Assembly: GCA_937922235.1 (NCBI GenBank)
Contig: CAKZVC010000001.1
Coordinates: forward strand, 1 to 64,000
DNA length: 64,000 nucleotides
Direction of reading: 5' to 3'
From: an uncultured Acidimicrobiales bacterium
GTDB lineage: Bacteria; Actinomycetota; Acidimicrobiia; Acidimicrobiales; SHLQ01
Both the position numbers and the translations under genes were made by a program. Below are positions 31,340 to 40,014 of this stretch, in pieces. Every line of letters begins with the position of its first letter. Positions within the stretch are counted from its first letter, which is position 1. The notes under the pieces are model-generated. The model was not told where the DNA came from. It made no database searches and was given only the letters and a program-made list of their open reading frames with translations.

Positions 31340-33076
31340 ATGAACATGCAGATGGACGGAGGATCAGCACTCCTAAAGGCTCTCGACTTCGAGGGTGTCG
31401 AGGTGGTGTTTGGATACCCCGGCGGTGCGATCATGCCCGTCTATGACTCCATGGTCGGCGGCACCGGCCCTCGCCACGTGCTCGTACGCCACGAACAGGG
31501 TGCGGGCCATATGGCCTCGGGCTACGCCCACGCCACCGGCAAGCCCGGCGTGGTCATGGTCACCAGTGGCCCTGCGGCAACCAACATCGTGACGCCGCTC
31601 GCCGACGCCTACCTCGATTCGGTTCCGGTCGTTGCGATCACCGGCCAGGTTCCCTATGGCCTCATCGGCACCGATGCCTTTCAGGAGACCGACACGACCG
31701 GCATCACTATGTCGATCACCAAGCACAACTACCTGGTGTCTGACCCGAACGACATCCCGCAGATCGTTCACGAAGCATTCCACATCGCCACGCACGGCCG
31801 CCCCGGTCCGGTGCTGATCGATCTGCCGAAGAACATCACCGACGCGAAGAACCCGGATTCGCTCATGACGTGGAACGATCCGGTCGCCATCGATCTGCCC
31901 GGATTCAAGCCAGTGCTCGATGGAAAGCCCGAAGACATCAAGGCTGCTGTCGAGCTCATGCTCAAGGCCGAACGTCCGGTGCTTTACGCCGGAGGCGGCA
32001 TTCTCAAGTCGCGCGGTGCCGACGAGCTCCGTGCCCTTGCCGAGAAGCTGAACATTCCGGTCGTGACGACGCTCATGGCTCGAGGCGCTATCCCGGACAG
32101 CCACGAACTCAACCTCGGCATGCCAGGCATGCACGGCAACTACACCGCCGTTATGGCCATGCAGGAGTCCGACCTGCTCATCGCTATGGGTAGTCGCTTC
32201 GACGACCGTGTCACTGGCCGGCTCGACAGCTTTGCCCAAGGGGCGAAGGTCATCCACGTCGATATCGACCCGGCAGAGCTCAACAAGATCCGTCCGGCTG
32301 ACGTCGCCATCCGTGGCGATGCCAAGCGGGTCATGGGTCAGATGCTCGACGAGCTCGGGTCTCGCGAGGGCCTCGATGTTACGGCGTGGCGTTCGACCCT
32401 GTCGGGTTGGCAAGAGAACTACCCGTTGGCTTACGAACAGGCCGAGCCAGGCGCCAAACTCAAGCCGCAGATGGTGCTCGAGCGACTGCATGCGCTGTCT
32501 CCAGAAGACACGATCGTCGCATCGGGCGTTGGTCAGCATCAGATGTGGGCAAGCCAGTACTGGAAGTTTGAGAAGCCCTACAGGTGGCTGAATTCAGGCG
32601 GTCTTGGCACCATGGGCTACTCGATCCCAGCAGCGATCGGAGCGAAGGCGGGCATGCCCGACGCCACGGTATGGGCTGTCGATGGCGATGGTTGCTTCCA
32701 GATGACCTGTCAGGAGCTCATCACCGCAGCGGTCGAGGGTATTCCGGTCAAGATCGCATTGCTCAACAACACGTACCTCGGAATGGTCCGCCAGTGGCAG
32801 GAGATGTTCTACGAGAACCGCCTGTCTGAGGTTGATCTCAGCGGTCCGGTTCCCGACTACATCAAGCTCTCCGAAGCCATGGGCTGCGTTGCGATCCGTG
32901 TGGAAGATCCAGACGAGGTTGATGCGGCCATCGAAAAGGCGAACAGCATCAACGATCGTCCGGTTGTTGTGGAGTTCCTCACCGAGCCAAACGAGAACGT
33001 CTACCCGATGGTTCCTGGTGGCAAGAGCAACTCCGAAGTTGTCGTTCCGCCGTTCCAGCAAAAGGAGTCGAAGTGA
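31340..33076 (+). CDS. ilvB: Acetolactate synthase large (catalytic) subunit
   Basis: The 578-residue thiamine-diphosphate enzyme condenses pyruvate with pyruvate or 2-oxobutyrate, the first committed step to valine, leucine and isoleucine. The catalytic Glu52 is in VRHEQGAGHMA, and the ThDP-binding motif runs from GDGCFQMTCQEL to IALLNNTYLG (about 449-480). FAD-binding and acetohydroxyacid-synthase features such as GMPGMHGNYTAVMAM are present. It is controlled by the upstream leader peptide and terminator, and its stop overlaps the ilvN GTG. Confidence 0.97.
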   Translation: MNMQMDGGSALLKALDFEGVEVVFGYPGGAIMPVYDSMVGGTGPRHVLVRHEQGAGHMASGYAHATGKPGVVMVTSGPAATNIVTPLADAYLDSVPVVAITGQVPYGLIGTDAFQETDTTGITMSITKHNYLVSDPNDIPQIVHEAFHIATHGRPGPVLIDLPKNITDAKNPDSLMTWNDPVAIDLPGFKPVLDGKPEDIKAAVELMLKAERPVLYAGGGILKSRGADELRALAEKLNIPVVTTLMARGAIPDSHELNLGMPGMHGNYTAVMAMQESDLLIAMGSRFDDRVTGRLDSFAQGAKVIHVDIDPAELNKIRPADVAIRGDAKRVMGQMLDELGSREGLDVTAWRSTLSGWQENYPLAYEQAEPGAKLKPQMVLERLHALSPEDTIVASGVGQHQMWASQYWKFEKPYRWLNSGGLGTMGYSIPAAIGAKAGMPDATVWAVDGDGCFQMTCQELITAAVEGIPVKIALLNNTYLGMVRQWQEMFYENRLSEVDLSGPVPDYIKLSEAMGCVAIRVEDPDEVDAAIEKANSINDRPVVVEFLTEPNENVYPMVPGGKSNSEVVVPPFQQKESK

Positions 33077-33567
33077 AGCGCTCACAGCTTGCCGAAACCC
33101 ATACCATCGCGGCGCTTGTTGAGAACAAAGCCGGCGTCCTGGCTCGAGTGGCCGGGCTGTTTGCCCGTCGTGGCTTCAATATCGAGTCGTTGGCCGTTGC
33201 GCCGACGGACGATCGCTTCAGCCGCATTACGATCGTTGTCGATGCTGACTCCGCCCCGATCGATCAGATCAAGAAGCAGCTCGACAAGCTGATCGACGTC
33301 GTCGATATCACCGAGCTGTCGGTCGAGGACTCGGCGCTACGCGAGATGGTTCTTGTGCGTCTTGAGCTCGGCGACGAGGCCAAGGTTGCCGAGGTCGAGG
33401 AGCTCGTCGCAGGCTTCAGTGGAAGCGTCGTTCGTGTTCGCGGAGCGAACATGATGTTGTCGCTTTCAAGCAGTCCCGACGATCTGGACAGCTTCCTCGA
33501 CAGGCTCCAGCCATACGGCATCACCGCACTCCAACGCACCGGCGCCATCGCCATCCCCGGCATCTAA
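33073..33567 (+). CDS. ilvN: Acetolactate synthase small (regulatory) subunit
   Basis: The 164-residue protein starts at GTG overlapping ilvB by 4 nt. The N-terminal ACT domain (HTIAALVENKAGVLARVAGL through FNIESLAVAPT) binds valine for feedback inhibition and activates the large subunit. The C-terminal domain (EMVLVRLELGDEAK to GITALQRTGAIAI) is that of IlvN/IlvH. Length is normal. The operon ends here; the usual third gene, ilvC, does not follow. Instead a palindrome and an endonuclease-like gene begin 7 nt downstream. Confidence 0.96.
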   Translation: MKRSQLAETHTIAALVENKAGVLARVAGLFARRGFNIESLAVAPTDDRFSRITIVVDADSAPIDQIKKQLDKLIDVVDITELSVEDSALREMVLVRLELGDEAKVAEVEELVAGFSGSVVRVRGANMMLSLSSSPDDLDSFLDRLQPYGITALQRTGAIAIPGI

Positions 33568-33573
33568 CCTCTC

Positions 33574-33624
33574 CAAAATTTCGTGGTTTCGACACACCTG
33601 ATGTGTTCGAACCACGAAATTTCA
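33574..33624. repeat. Left palindrome of the DUF559 cassette
   Basis: The element starts CCAAAATTTCGTGG and forms a 20-bp stem with two single-base bulges and a 5-nt loop (33597-33601): 33576-33586 pairs with 33612-33622, and 33588-33596 with 33602-33611. The first 25 nt are identical to the right copy at 34614. Its right end runs into the stop codon of the nuclease-like gene. It may also terminate ilvBN. Confidence 0.85.
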
Positions 33625-34530
33625 GGATTTGAGAAACTTGTCGGCCATGCGGACGAGTTCGCTGGGGTTGTCGATGTACATCGACCACAGAATTTCCTGA
33701 ATTGTCCAGCCCTCGGCCTTTGCTCGATTGCGTTTGCGACGGTCGCGTTCGACGTCTTCGCGCCCGAAGTGCCACTGCAGTCCATCGAGCTCCCAGGCTT
33801 TTCGTAGGTTTGGCCAAGCTAGGTCGGCTTGCATGATGAATCCGCCCTCACTGTCGTGGATCCGGTACTCAACTTTCGGGGTCGGGATGTTGCCTCGTTC
33901 CAATAGCTGAACGATGCGCCGGCTGAAGTCGGACAGCGGAACAGTCCTGTTGTCCAGGCGGACCTGCAGGAGCTGACGAATGGGTAGGCATCCGTTTCTG
34001 CCATGTCGAGAGTGCTCGCTGAGACAGTCAGCCAACTTGAGCCAGGTGGTAGCTCGCTGTCGAATCGCAGCTTCGGCGATTCGTTCGGTCATCTGAAAGC
34101 TTGTCTCATTGGCGCAATCCAAAATCGAACGCTGGGGCCCGGTGCACGGAATGCCGTTGCGAATAGTCTCGTCTCGGAACTCCCATTGGGTCGACTCGTG
34201 TGTGATTACGTCTTCGTAGCGGAACCAGCGGCCCTTCTCGATAGTGATTTCGACTGGTGGAGTTCGGTAGACATCAAAGCCCCACAACGCAACAGCGCAC
34301 TTGTGTGAAGCAACTCCACCTGAAGCAAGAACGGCGGCCAGAAGATGCCCGTGCCACGACGTCGGCGCGGCAGCATGGAAGTACACCGATCGATACGGCG
34401 ATGTCCATTTCCCTGTCGTAACTCGATGTTGAATCTGGCGGGCTGACAGCCCCGCAGCTAATGCCTGTTGTCTTGTGATAACACCGCGCTGGGCTCTGAA
34501 CTGGTCGTCGACGGATGGTAGTTGCGCCAT
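33622..34530 (-). CDS. AbiEi-type winged helix plus DUF559 (MTES_1575-like) endonuclease-like protein
   Basis: From ATG 34530 (AGAGGGA about 10 nt upstream) the protein has 302 residues. Residues 6-55 (FRAQRGVITRQQALAAGLSA, then RQIQHRV and YRSVYFHAA) match the AbiEi antitoxin N-terminal winged-helix domain. A middle region follows, then a DUF559 PD-(D/E)XK nuclease-like domain: Asp236 in ADLAWPNLRKAWELDG, Glu247 and Asp249, a His254 and GWTIQEILW. No AbiEii-type toxin is adjacent. The gene is bracketed exactly by two near-identical palindromes, which suggests a mobile cassette. Enzyme activity is inferred from the conserved acidic residues. Confidence 0.8.
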   Translation of the reverse strand: MAQLPSVDDQFRAQRGVITRQQALAAGLSARQIQHRVTTGKWTSPYRSVYFHAAAPTSWHGHLLAAVLASGGVASHKCAVALWGFDVYRTPPVEITIEKGRWFRYEDVITHESTQWEFRDETIRNGIPCTGPQRSILDCANETSFQMTERIAEAAIRQRATTWLKLADCLSEHSRHGRNGCLPIRQLLQVRLDNRTVPLSDFSRRIVQLLERGNIPTPKVEYRIHDSEGGFIMQADLAWPNLRKAWELDGLQWHFGREDVERDRRKRNRAKAEGWTIQEILWSMYIDNPSELVRMADKFLKS

Positions 34531-34613
34531 GTGTGCGTTCCCTCTATGCGCAATGAGCAAGGGGAAGCTGCTACCAAGATCGTGCGCCACACGCCGAGTG
34601 CGCGCCAAACCGG

Positions 34614-34666
34614 CCAAAATTTCGTGGTTTCGACACACAGAATGTGTTCAAACCACGAAATTTTCC
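34614..34666. repeat. Right palindrome of the DUF559 cassette
   Basis: AAAATTTCGTGGTTT (34616-34630) pairs perfectly with 34650-34664; ACACA/TGTGT closes the top around a 5-nt CAGAA loop. The left 25 nt are identical to those of the copy at 33574, while loops differ (CAGAA versus CCTGA), so the stem rather than the loop is conserved. Confidence 0.85.
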
Positions 34667-34680
34667 GGGGAGAGAGGGGG

Positions 34681-36195
34681 TTAGTAGGAACCCTTTTGGA
34701 GGAGGACTGCGGGGACGGTTCGCAGGATGATCACGAGGTCGGTGACGAGGGTCCAGTTGTCGACGTAGTACAGGTCGAGCTGTCCGTAATCGTCGCCATC
34801 ACCATCGCCGTCGAGGCGGCCGCCGACCTGCCACATGCCGGTGATGCCAGGCTGTACACGAAGGCGATTACGGAGCTCAGGCTTCCACTGCTCGACCTCG
34901 TTGGGAAGCGCAGGACGTGGGCCGACAATGCTCATCTCGCCGCGCAACACGTTGATGAACTGAGGAAGCTCATCGATCGAGGTCTTACGGAGGAGGCCAC
35001 CGATCTTGGTGATGCGAGGGTCGTCCTTGATCTTGAAGATCGGACCCTTCGCTTCGTTGAGATGGCGCACGTTCTCGAGCTGCTTCTCCGCATCGATGAC
35101 CATAGTGCGGAGCTTGTACACCTCGAACTCTTCGCCGTCACGGCCAACACGAACCTGCTTGAAGAAGATGGGCCCCGGGCTCGTGGCCTTGATCCCAAGC
35201 ATGGCTGCCAAGAGAATCGGTAGCGTGCCTAAGAACAAGATCGTGCCGAGGATGTAGTCGAACATCTGCTTCGCTGATGCACGCCATCCACCACGCTCTA
35301 CGGGCTCGATGTACACCATCGGGAAACGCCCAAGCGGACGAATCGTTAGGCGATCTGAGGCGATGTCGCACAGGGTCGATGACAGCTCGACGTGCACATC
35401 GTTCTCGGTGAGTGTGCGGATCAGGCGGTTGCTTGTGCCAACCTCGATACCGGTTGCCGCAATGATGACGCCGCCCGCACTGTTTTCCTTGATGGCGGCA
35501 AGTGCCTTCTCGGTGTTCTCCAGGTCGGCAATGCCGTTTGGAAGCTGGTCTTCGAGATAGCCAAGCACTTTGTAACCGTGCGAGGCGTCCTTGTCGAGCA
35601 TGTCGCGCACAAACGCACCCTCTGCGTTCTTGCCGACGATGTAGACGTTGCGAAGGTTCTCGCCGTTCGCCCGACCGCGCTTGAACATGTAGCGGGCGAC
35701 CGATCGCTCGATACCAACAAACAGGAGCATCAAAAGGAACGCAATGACGGCCAAGAACCGGGACAAGATGACCTGGGAGAAGATCGAGATCGCAAAAACA
35801 CCCATGAAGCCGTAGAAGATGGCCTTCACAACTCGTTCGGCCTCGTCGGTGCTTCGCGAGATGTGACGGGCACGGTAGAGGTACTGACGGGTGAAGCTGA
35901 TCGGCCAGACCGGGAAGGTAGCGACGAACAACCAGAAGTACTGACGAGGCAGCACCGGGTCTTCTGGGCTGATCCACTGATGGAGGATGTTGGCGACGAG
36001 GAGAGCCAGCGCAACAGCGTTCAGGTCGGCGATGAAAACCGCAGCCTTTCGAGCGTTAAACCGTGACGGGCGATCGCCGCGTCCGGAGAAGACCGTCGAC
36101 GTTGGATGCAGCACAACGCCAGGACTGGCGGTGCTCGCTACATCGGTTTCTGGAGTCGTCGACATTTCCGCTCTTCCATTGGGTTCAACCGCCAT
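34681..36195 (-). CDS. Exopolysaccharide polyprenyl glycosylphosphotransferase
   Basis: From ATG 36195 the protein has 504 residues. Five hydrophobic helices (about 45-190 and 290-320) precede the catalytic bacterial sugar transferase domain: SPGPIFFKQVRVGRDGEEF, YKLRTMV, IDELPQFINVLRGEMSIVGP and RPALPNEVEQW. This family transfers a sugar phosphate, usually glucose or galactose, to undecaprenyl phosphate at the membrane and starts synthesis of exopolysaccharide or O-antigen-like chains. No other glycosyltransferase genes are adjacent, so the final glycan is unknown. Confidence 0.92.
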   Translation of the reverse strand: MAVEPNGRAEMSTTPETDVASTASPGVVLHPTSTVFSGRGDRPSRFNARKAAVFIADLNAVALALLVANILHQWISPEDPVLPRQYFWLFVATFPVWPISFTRQYLYRARHISRSTDEAERVVKAIFYGFMGVFAISIFSQVILSRFLAVIAFLLMLLFVGIERSVARYMFKRGRANGENLRNVYIVGKNAEGAFVRDMLDKDASHGYKVLGYLEDQLPNGIADLENTEKALAAIKENSAGGVIIAATGIEVGTSNRLIRTLTENDVHVELSSTLCDIASDRLTIRPLGRFPMVYIEPVERGGWRASAKQMFDYILGTILFLGTLPILLAAMLGIKATSPGPIFFKQVRVGRDGEEFEVYKLRTMVIDAEKQLENVRHLNEAKGPIFKIKDDPRITKIGGLLRKTSIDELPQFINVLRGEMSIVGPRPALPNEVEQWKPELRNRLRVQPGITGMWQVGGRLDGDGDGDDYGQLDLYYVDNWTLVTDLVIILRTVPAVLLQKGSY

Positions 36196-36387
36196 GACCA
36201 ACTCTACGACGCACAGGTATTTCGCGCCGGGGCCAAGGGGCCCAGTTCTGGTACAAAGCTTCCATCGGCAACTCTGCCTCTGGATACAACAGTCTGGTCA
36301 ATTTTTACGTGTGACGTGTGGACGGCACGAGTGTCAGCGGTCTCCGCTGATTACCCAGGTCGCGCGACCCGATTCAGACGACGAGCT

Positions 36388-38814
36388 CTAGGAGGTCGGA
36401 ATCCAGATCAGAGTGAAGTCATCGATGGAAATATCGGTCTTCTCGAGAGGGACCTCGAGCGTTTCGATGTTCTTGGCCTTCTCGTCCCACTCGGACTGAA
36501 TTTCCCACATCGTGTCAGTCAGCTCTGTCTCGAGCTCGTCGAGTTCGTCGGCCTTGTCGGCAAGCCGGTTCTCGGCCGTTTTCAGCCGCTCCTCGGCGTT
36601 GCCCTTTACCCGGCTCTTCGACGACGCCCGACGGGCACCTCCGAGGATGCTGCGAGTCGAGCGACGTCCGCCAAGAACGCCGCCGAGTACCGACATTCCG
36701 AGGTCGAGAAGCTGGTCCTTGCCGCGAGAATCGACGTCGGCTTCAAGCTCGCGAATGCGGTCTTCCGACTTCTCCATTGCAGCGCGAATGCGGTCCATTT
36801 TAGTCTCGAGCGACTTGCGGATCTTGGCGACGTCTTCGTCGGCCTTGTCTCCGGCAGCAACGTTGCAGCGTTCGATGAAGGCCTCTTCGGTTTCGCCGAC
36901 CCGCGATGCCATTTTCAGGTCGGGGTTGGTCATCAGCTCGAGAGACTCGTTGCGGTAGAGCCGGTCTTTCAGCTGAGTCTTTGCAGCCGAGTACAAGCCT
37001 TTGGTATGCACCTTGGCGTCGGGCAGCACGAAGACGTGATTGTCGTTCACCTTGGCATTACGCAGGTCGCGATCGTCGAAGTCGACTTCGATCGCGTTGT
37101 CGACGTCGATGTCGTTTTCGATCGGGAAGATGATGGCCTCGTACTCGACTTCGTGACGCAGATCGGCCTTCGTGTCGTCGAACAACAAGTTGACGCGGGT
37201 CGCGACGCCAGCGGCGAGGCGGACACCGTCAGGGTCGCCGCCTACCTCGCTGAGCCAAGGTGACGCCGGGTCGACGAACTTCACGTCGATGCCGTCGGCG
37301 ATCTCGGGCTGCATGGCGCTCTCATCATCGCCGAGCGGGCGTCCAGCATCCTGTGGCGCCGCAGCCGGAGTGGTGGGCGCCTGGCCGGCCTGAGGGGCTG
37401 CAGGAGCCGCTGCTGCAGCAACAGGTGCCGCAGCCTTGCGCTCTTCCATAAGCTCGGCGATCTGGGTGCGTGTAAGCGGCCCTGGCAGGTAGCTCATGGC
37501 CCAGCGGGTGCCGAACACCGTTGGTGCGGTAGCTCGGGTCTGATGCAGGAGGAACTGACGCTTGTCGAGCGCCGAGATGATGTTCGAGAGCTCTTGTTTA
37601 TTCTCGCCACCGCTCGCGGCCGACATGCCTTCGAGCAGCCGGTCCTTGTCGCGCTCAGTCTGCAAACGTCCGACCATCCACGTGCCGGCGTTCGAGAGCG
37701 CCTTGTAGTCGATGTCGACAGGGTTCTGCGTAGCAAGAACAAGTCCGACGCCGAATGCACGAGCCTGCTTCAGGATTGTCAGGATCGGCTTCTTCGACGG
37801 TGGCATTGCGGTCGGAGGCACGTACCCCACGACCTCGTCCATGTAGACGAGCGCCCGAAGCTCGGGTGTGCCCGCCTGCTTGCGCATCCACGTGACGACC
37901 TTCGACAGGATCAGCGTGACGACGAACTGGCGCTCGGTTTCGTTGAGGTGGGCGATCGAGATGATCGACGCCTTGGGTCCGTTGCTGAGCATGTTGTCGA
38001 TGTCGAGCGGTTCGCCTTCCATCCACGAAGCGAACGCCGGCGATGCCAACAGGCCGTTGAGCTTCATGACGAGCGCGGTGCGGTCTTTGGCGGGGTAGAA
38101 GCTGTCGAGCTCGAGCACGCCCAACTTGCGCATTGGCGGGTTCTGAATCTGGCCGAGCAAGGTGGACAGGTCGAGGTCTTTGCCTTCTGTCCAGGAGCGA
38201 TGAACCAGGTTCGACAGAAGGATATGTTCGCGACTGGTAAGCGGGTCGGCTTCGATGTCGACGAGCGCGAGCAGCGACGACACAAGGCCTTCCACTTCGT
38301 CGGCGAGCGCTTCGCTGTCGGCGCCATCGGGTGCCGACAAGTCGCCGATGATGTCGAGCCCAACGCCCGAGTTCGAACCCGGCGTGTAGATCGTGAAGTC
38401 GGCCTTGCTTCGGAGGTTGGCGAGTCGCTCGCCCGTGATGCCTGAGCCCTCGAGGCCGTTCTTCCACATCTCTGCGGTCTTGGCGGCGTGTTCGCTCACC
38501 GAGATGCCATCGCGGTCGGCGTCAGCGGGGTTGACCCACGGCTCGAAGTCGGAGCCGTTGAACTCGGGGAAGGTGAGCAACAGGTTGCCCATGTCGCCCT
38601 TCGGATCGATGATGATCGTCGGGATGCCCTGCAACAGGGCCTCCTCCAACATGATGATCGACAGGCCGGTCTTACCCGAGCCGGTCATACCGACGATCAC
38701 GCCGTGCGTGGTGAGGTCACTCGCTTCGAGATGGACCTGATCGCCGGTGCGATCTCCGGTCGAAGAGTCGAGTACCCCGCCCAGGTACAGGTGGCCTTGT
38801 GGAACTTCAGTCAT
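36388..38814 (-). CDS. HerA/VirB4-like (DUF87/DUF853) ATPase with coiled-coil tail
   Basis: From ATG 38814 the product has 808 residues. The ATPase domain has Walker A GMTGSGKT at 42-49, IIDPKGDMGNLLLTFPEF after it, Walker B in ALVYMDEVVGYVPP (about 325) and the motif LKQARAFGVGLVLATQNP with an arginine-containing QTERDKDRLLEGM. An alanine/proline-rich linker (about 455-490) leads to a second half with a long coiled coil and a GGVLGGRRSTRSILGG segment. These are features of the bacterial HerA-helicase-like ATPase family, whose role is uncertain. No partner nuclease (NurA), SIR2 or DUF4297 gene is adjacent. The frame extends upstream to 39450 in non-coding sequence. Confidence 0.85.
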   Translation of the reverse strand: MTEVPQGHLYLGGVLDSSTGDRTGDQVHLEASDLTTHGVIVGMTGSGKTGLSIIMLEEALLQGIPTIIIDPKGDMGNLLLTFPEFNGSDFEPWVNPADADRDGISVSEHAAKTAEMWKNGLEGSGITGERLANLRSKADFTIYTPGSNSGVGLDIIGDLSAPDGADSEALADEVEGLVSSLLALVDIEADPLTSREHILLSNLVHRSWTEGKDLDLSTLLGQIQNPPMRKLGVLELDSFYPAKDRTALVMKLNGLLASPAFASWMEGEPLDIDNMLSNGPKASIISIAHLNETERQFVVTLILSKVVTWMRKQAGTPELRALVYMDEVVGYVPPTAMPPSKKPILTILKQARAFGVGLVLATQNPVDIDYKALSNAGTWMVGRLQTERDKDRLLEGMSAASGGENKQELSNIISALDKRQFLLHQTRATAPTVFGTRWAMSYLPGPLTRTQIAELMEERKAAAPVAAAAAPAAPQAGQAPTTPAAAPQDAGRPLGDDESAMQPEIADGIDVKFVDPASPWLSEVGGDPDGVRLAAGVATRVNLLFDDTKADLRHEVEYEAIIFPIENDIDVDNAIEVDFDDRDLRNAKVNDNHVFVLPDAKVHTKGLYSAAKTQLKDRLYRNESLELMTNPDLKMASRVGETEEAFIERCNVAAGDKADEDVAKIRKSLETKMDRIRAAMEKSEDRIRELEADVDSRGKDQLLDLGMSVLGGVLGGRRSTRSILGGARRASSKSRVKGNAEERLKTAENRLADKADELDELETELTDTMWEIQSEWDEKAKNIETLEVPLEKTDISIDDFTLIWIPTS

Positions 38815-38840
38815 GCACCGGATCCTAGTTGCTACGGCCG

Positions 38841-39905
38841 CTAGCGATAGATGTCCGAGACCACCTTTGCCCCAGAGTTGGGCAGTACCACCTTGAGGAA
38901 CGCGTGGGTGAGTAGGTGTACCGGCAACAGGACCAGGTACGCGGCGTCGGCGTGCGCAGGTCGCGTTAGGCGTTGTGCGAGCTTGGGGCCGATCCGGTCG
39001 TAGACCTGTCGCAGGGCGCGATGTATGAGGGGTAGCGAAGAGGCGAGCACAATTTCGCCTGCCTTCAGAACGCGCAGTTGCGTATTTACGGGTGTTCCGA
39101 AAGGCCCCACGGTCGATTGCACGAACCGATGATGTCCTCGGGCAGCCGCTGTGGCGACATAGCAATCGATCGGTTCGGTCGGCAACTCGTTGTACACCTC
39201 GATCGACCGTTGGATCCCATGGCGCCACGTAGCGACGAACAACGCAGCAGGGATGAACGGTGCCCACGGCGGAGAAGAAACTGACGTGGTTCCTCGTAGC
39301 ACCATGACGATGATGGCCAAGGACATCGTCGGTCCCGAACCGGCCATCAAGATCAAGAGGATTGAGCTTGGCGCTTGCGCAGGTACTGCGCCTATTGCCA
39401 GCAGGAGCCCCACGAGTACCCCCACGCTGACCATAGCGACAAGCCACCACGTCGACCTCTCAGAATTACGTGGCTTGAGTGCCGCTCGTGAGACGCCGTA
39501 GATGATCGGCCACATGCCTAGAGACATCATGATGCTGATACCGACGCTCGCGATCGCTAGCAGCAACGCGTACATCGTGGCCATTGCCGCAGCGAGATAC
39601 AGCCCTAGCCGGAGCGGCCATGGCTGCACTCGCTTCGGGAACACCAACGTCCCAACAACGAGAGCAATCGTGCCGACAGTTACCGATCGAAACCAGCCGA
39701 GGAGCCCGAACTCCAGTGCGATGGCAGCTTTGCCGCTTAGGGAACCGTCGTGCCATTCCGGACGCAACAGGCCATCGCTAATGACGAAGAACGACGCAGC
39801 GGGAACGACCACCATCCATAACGCACACAATGCCCGCAGGGCGGTGCTCTCGAGCCATGGGTGCGTCAACGGCTTCGAAGCGTCTTGGGAAAGGTCGTTG
39901 CTCAT
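38841..39905 (-). CDS. Polytopic membrane protein with C-terminal CYVATAAA motif
   Basis: The 354-residue protein (start ATG 39905) has about six membrane helices in residues 20-230 followed by a soluble C-terminal domain starting DCYVATAAARGHHRFVQSTV, a Cys/His-containing motif typical of some uncharacterised membrane families (DUF6688-like by memory). It probably lies in the inner membrane with the motif in the cytoplasm. No enzymatic function can be named. Its C-terminal half is basic and helical. It precedes the HerA-like gene on the same strand with a 27-nt gap. Confidence 0.65.
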   Translation of the reverse strand: MSNDLSQDASKPLTHPWLESTALRALCALWMVVVPAASFFVISDGLLRPEWHDGSLSGKAAIALEFGLLGWFRSVTVGTIALVVGTLVFPKRVQPWPLRLGLYLAAAMATMYALLLAIASVGISIMMSLGMWPIIYGVSRAALKPRNSERSTWWLVAMVSVGVLVGLLLAIGAVPAQAPSSILLILMAGSGPTMSLAIIVMVLRGTTSVSSPPWAPFIPAALFVATWRHGIQRSIEVYNELPTEPIDCYVATAAARGHHRFVQSTVGPFGTPVNTQLRVLKAGEIVLASSLPLIHRALRQVYDRIGPKLAQRLTRPAHADAAYLVLLPVHLLTHAFLKVVLPNSGAKVVSDIYR

Positions 39906-39966
39906 CAACCCACAATGACGCACGCTGCCTAAGGCCGAGCGAAGAGCAGCGTTGCAAAACGATGAA

Positions 39967-40007
39967 GACCTACCCGCACCCAGCTTGCAGCCGGGTGCGG
40001 GTAGGTC
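39967..40007 (-). terminator. Rho-independent terminator after the thiolase gene
   Basis: GACCTACCCGCACCC (39967-39981) pairs perfectly with 39993-40007 around an 11-nt loop. On the minus strand the stem follows the thiolase stop (40015) and is followed by TTCATCGTTTT, a moderate U-tract. Confidence 0.8.
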
Positions 40008-40014
40008 GACGAAA

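Noticed and set aside
33622-34530. Type IV toxin-antitoxin system based on the AbiEi-like domain
   Set aside because: No nucleotidyltransferase toxin (AbiEii) is adjacent on either side; the DUF559 domain points to a stand-alone nuclease-like protein.
36388-38814. HerA-based antiphage defence system
   Set aside because: No SIR2, DUF4297 or NurA gene is beside it; neighbours are a membrane protein and a glycosylphosphotransferase.
38815-39450. N-terminal 212 residues of the HerA-like frame
   Set aside because: They overlap the membrane-protein gene on the same strand in another frame and are Arg/Thr-rich shadow sequence; the conserved domain starts at ATG 38814.
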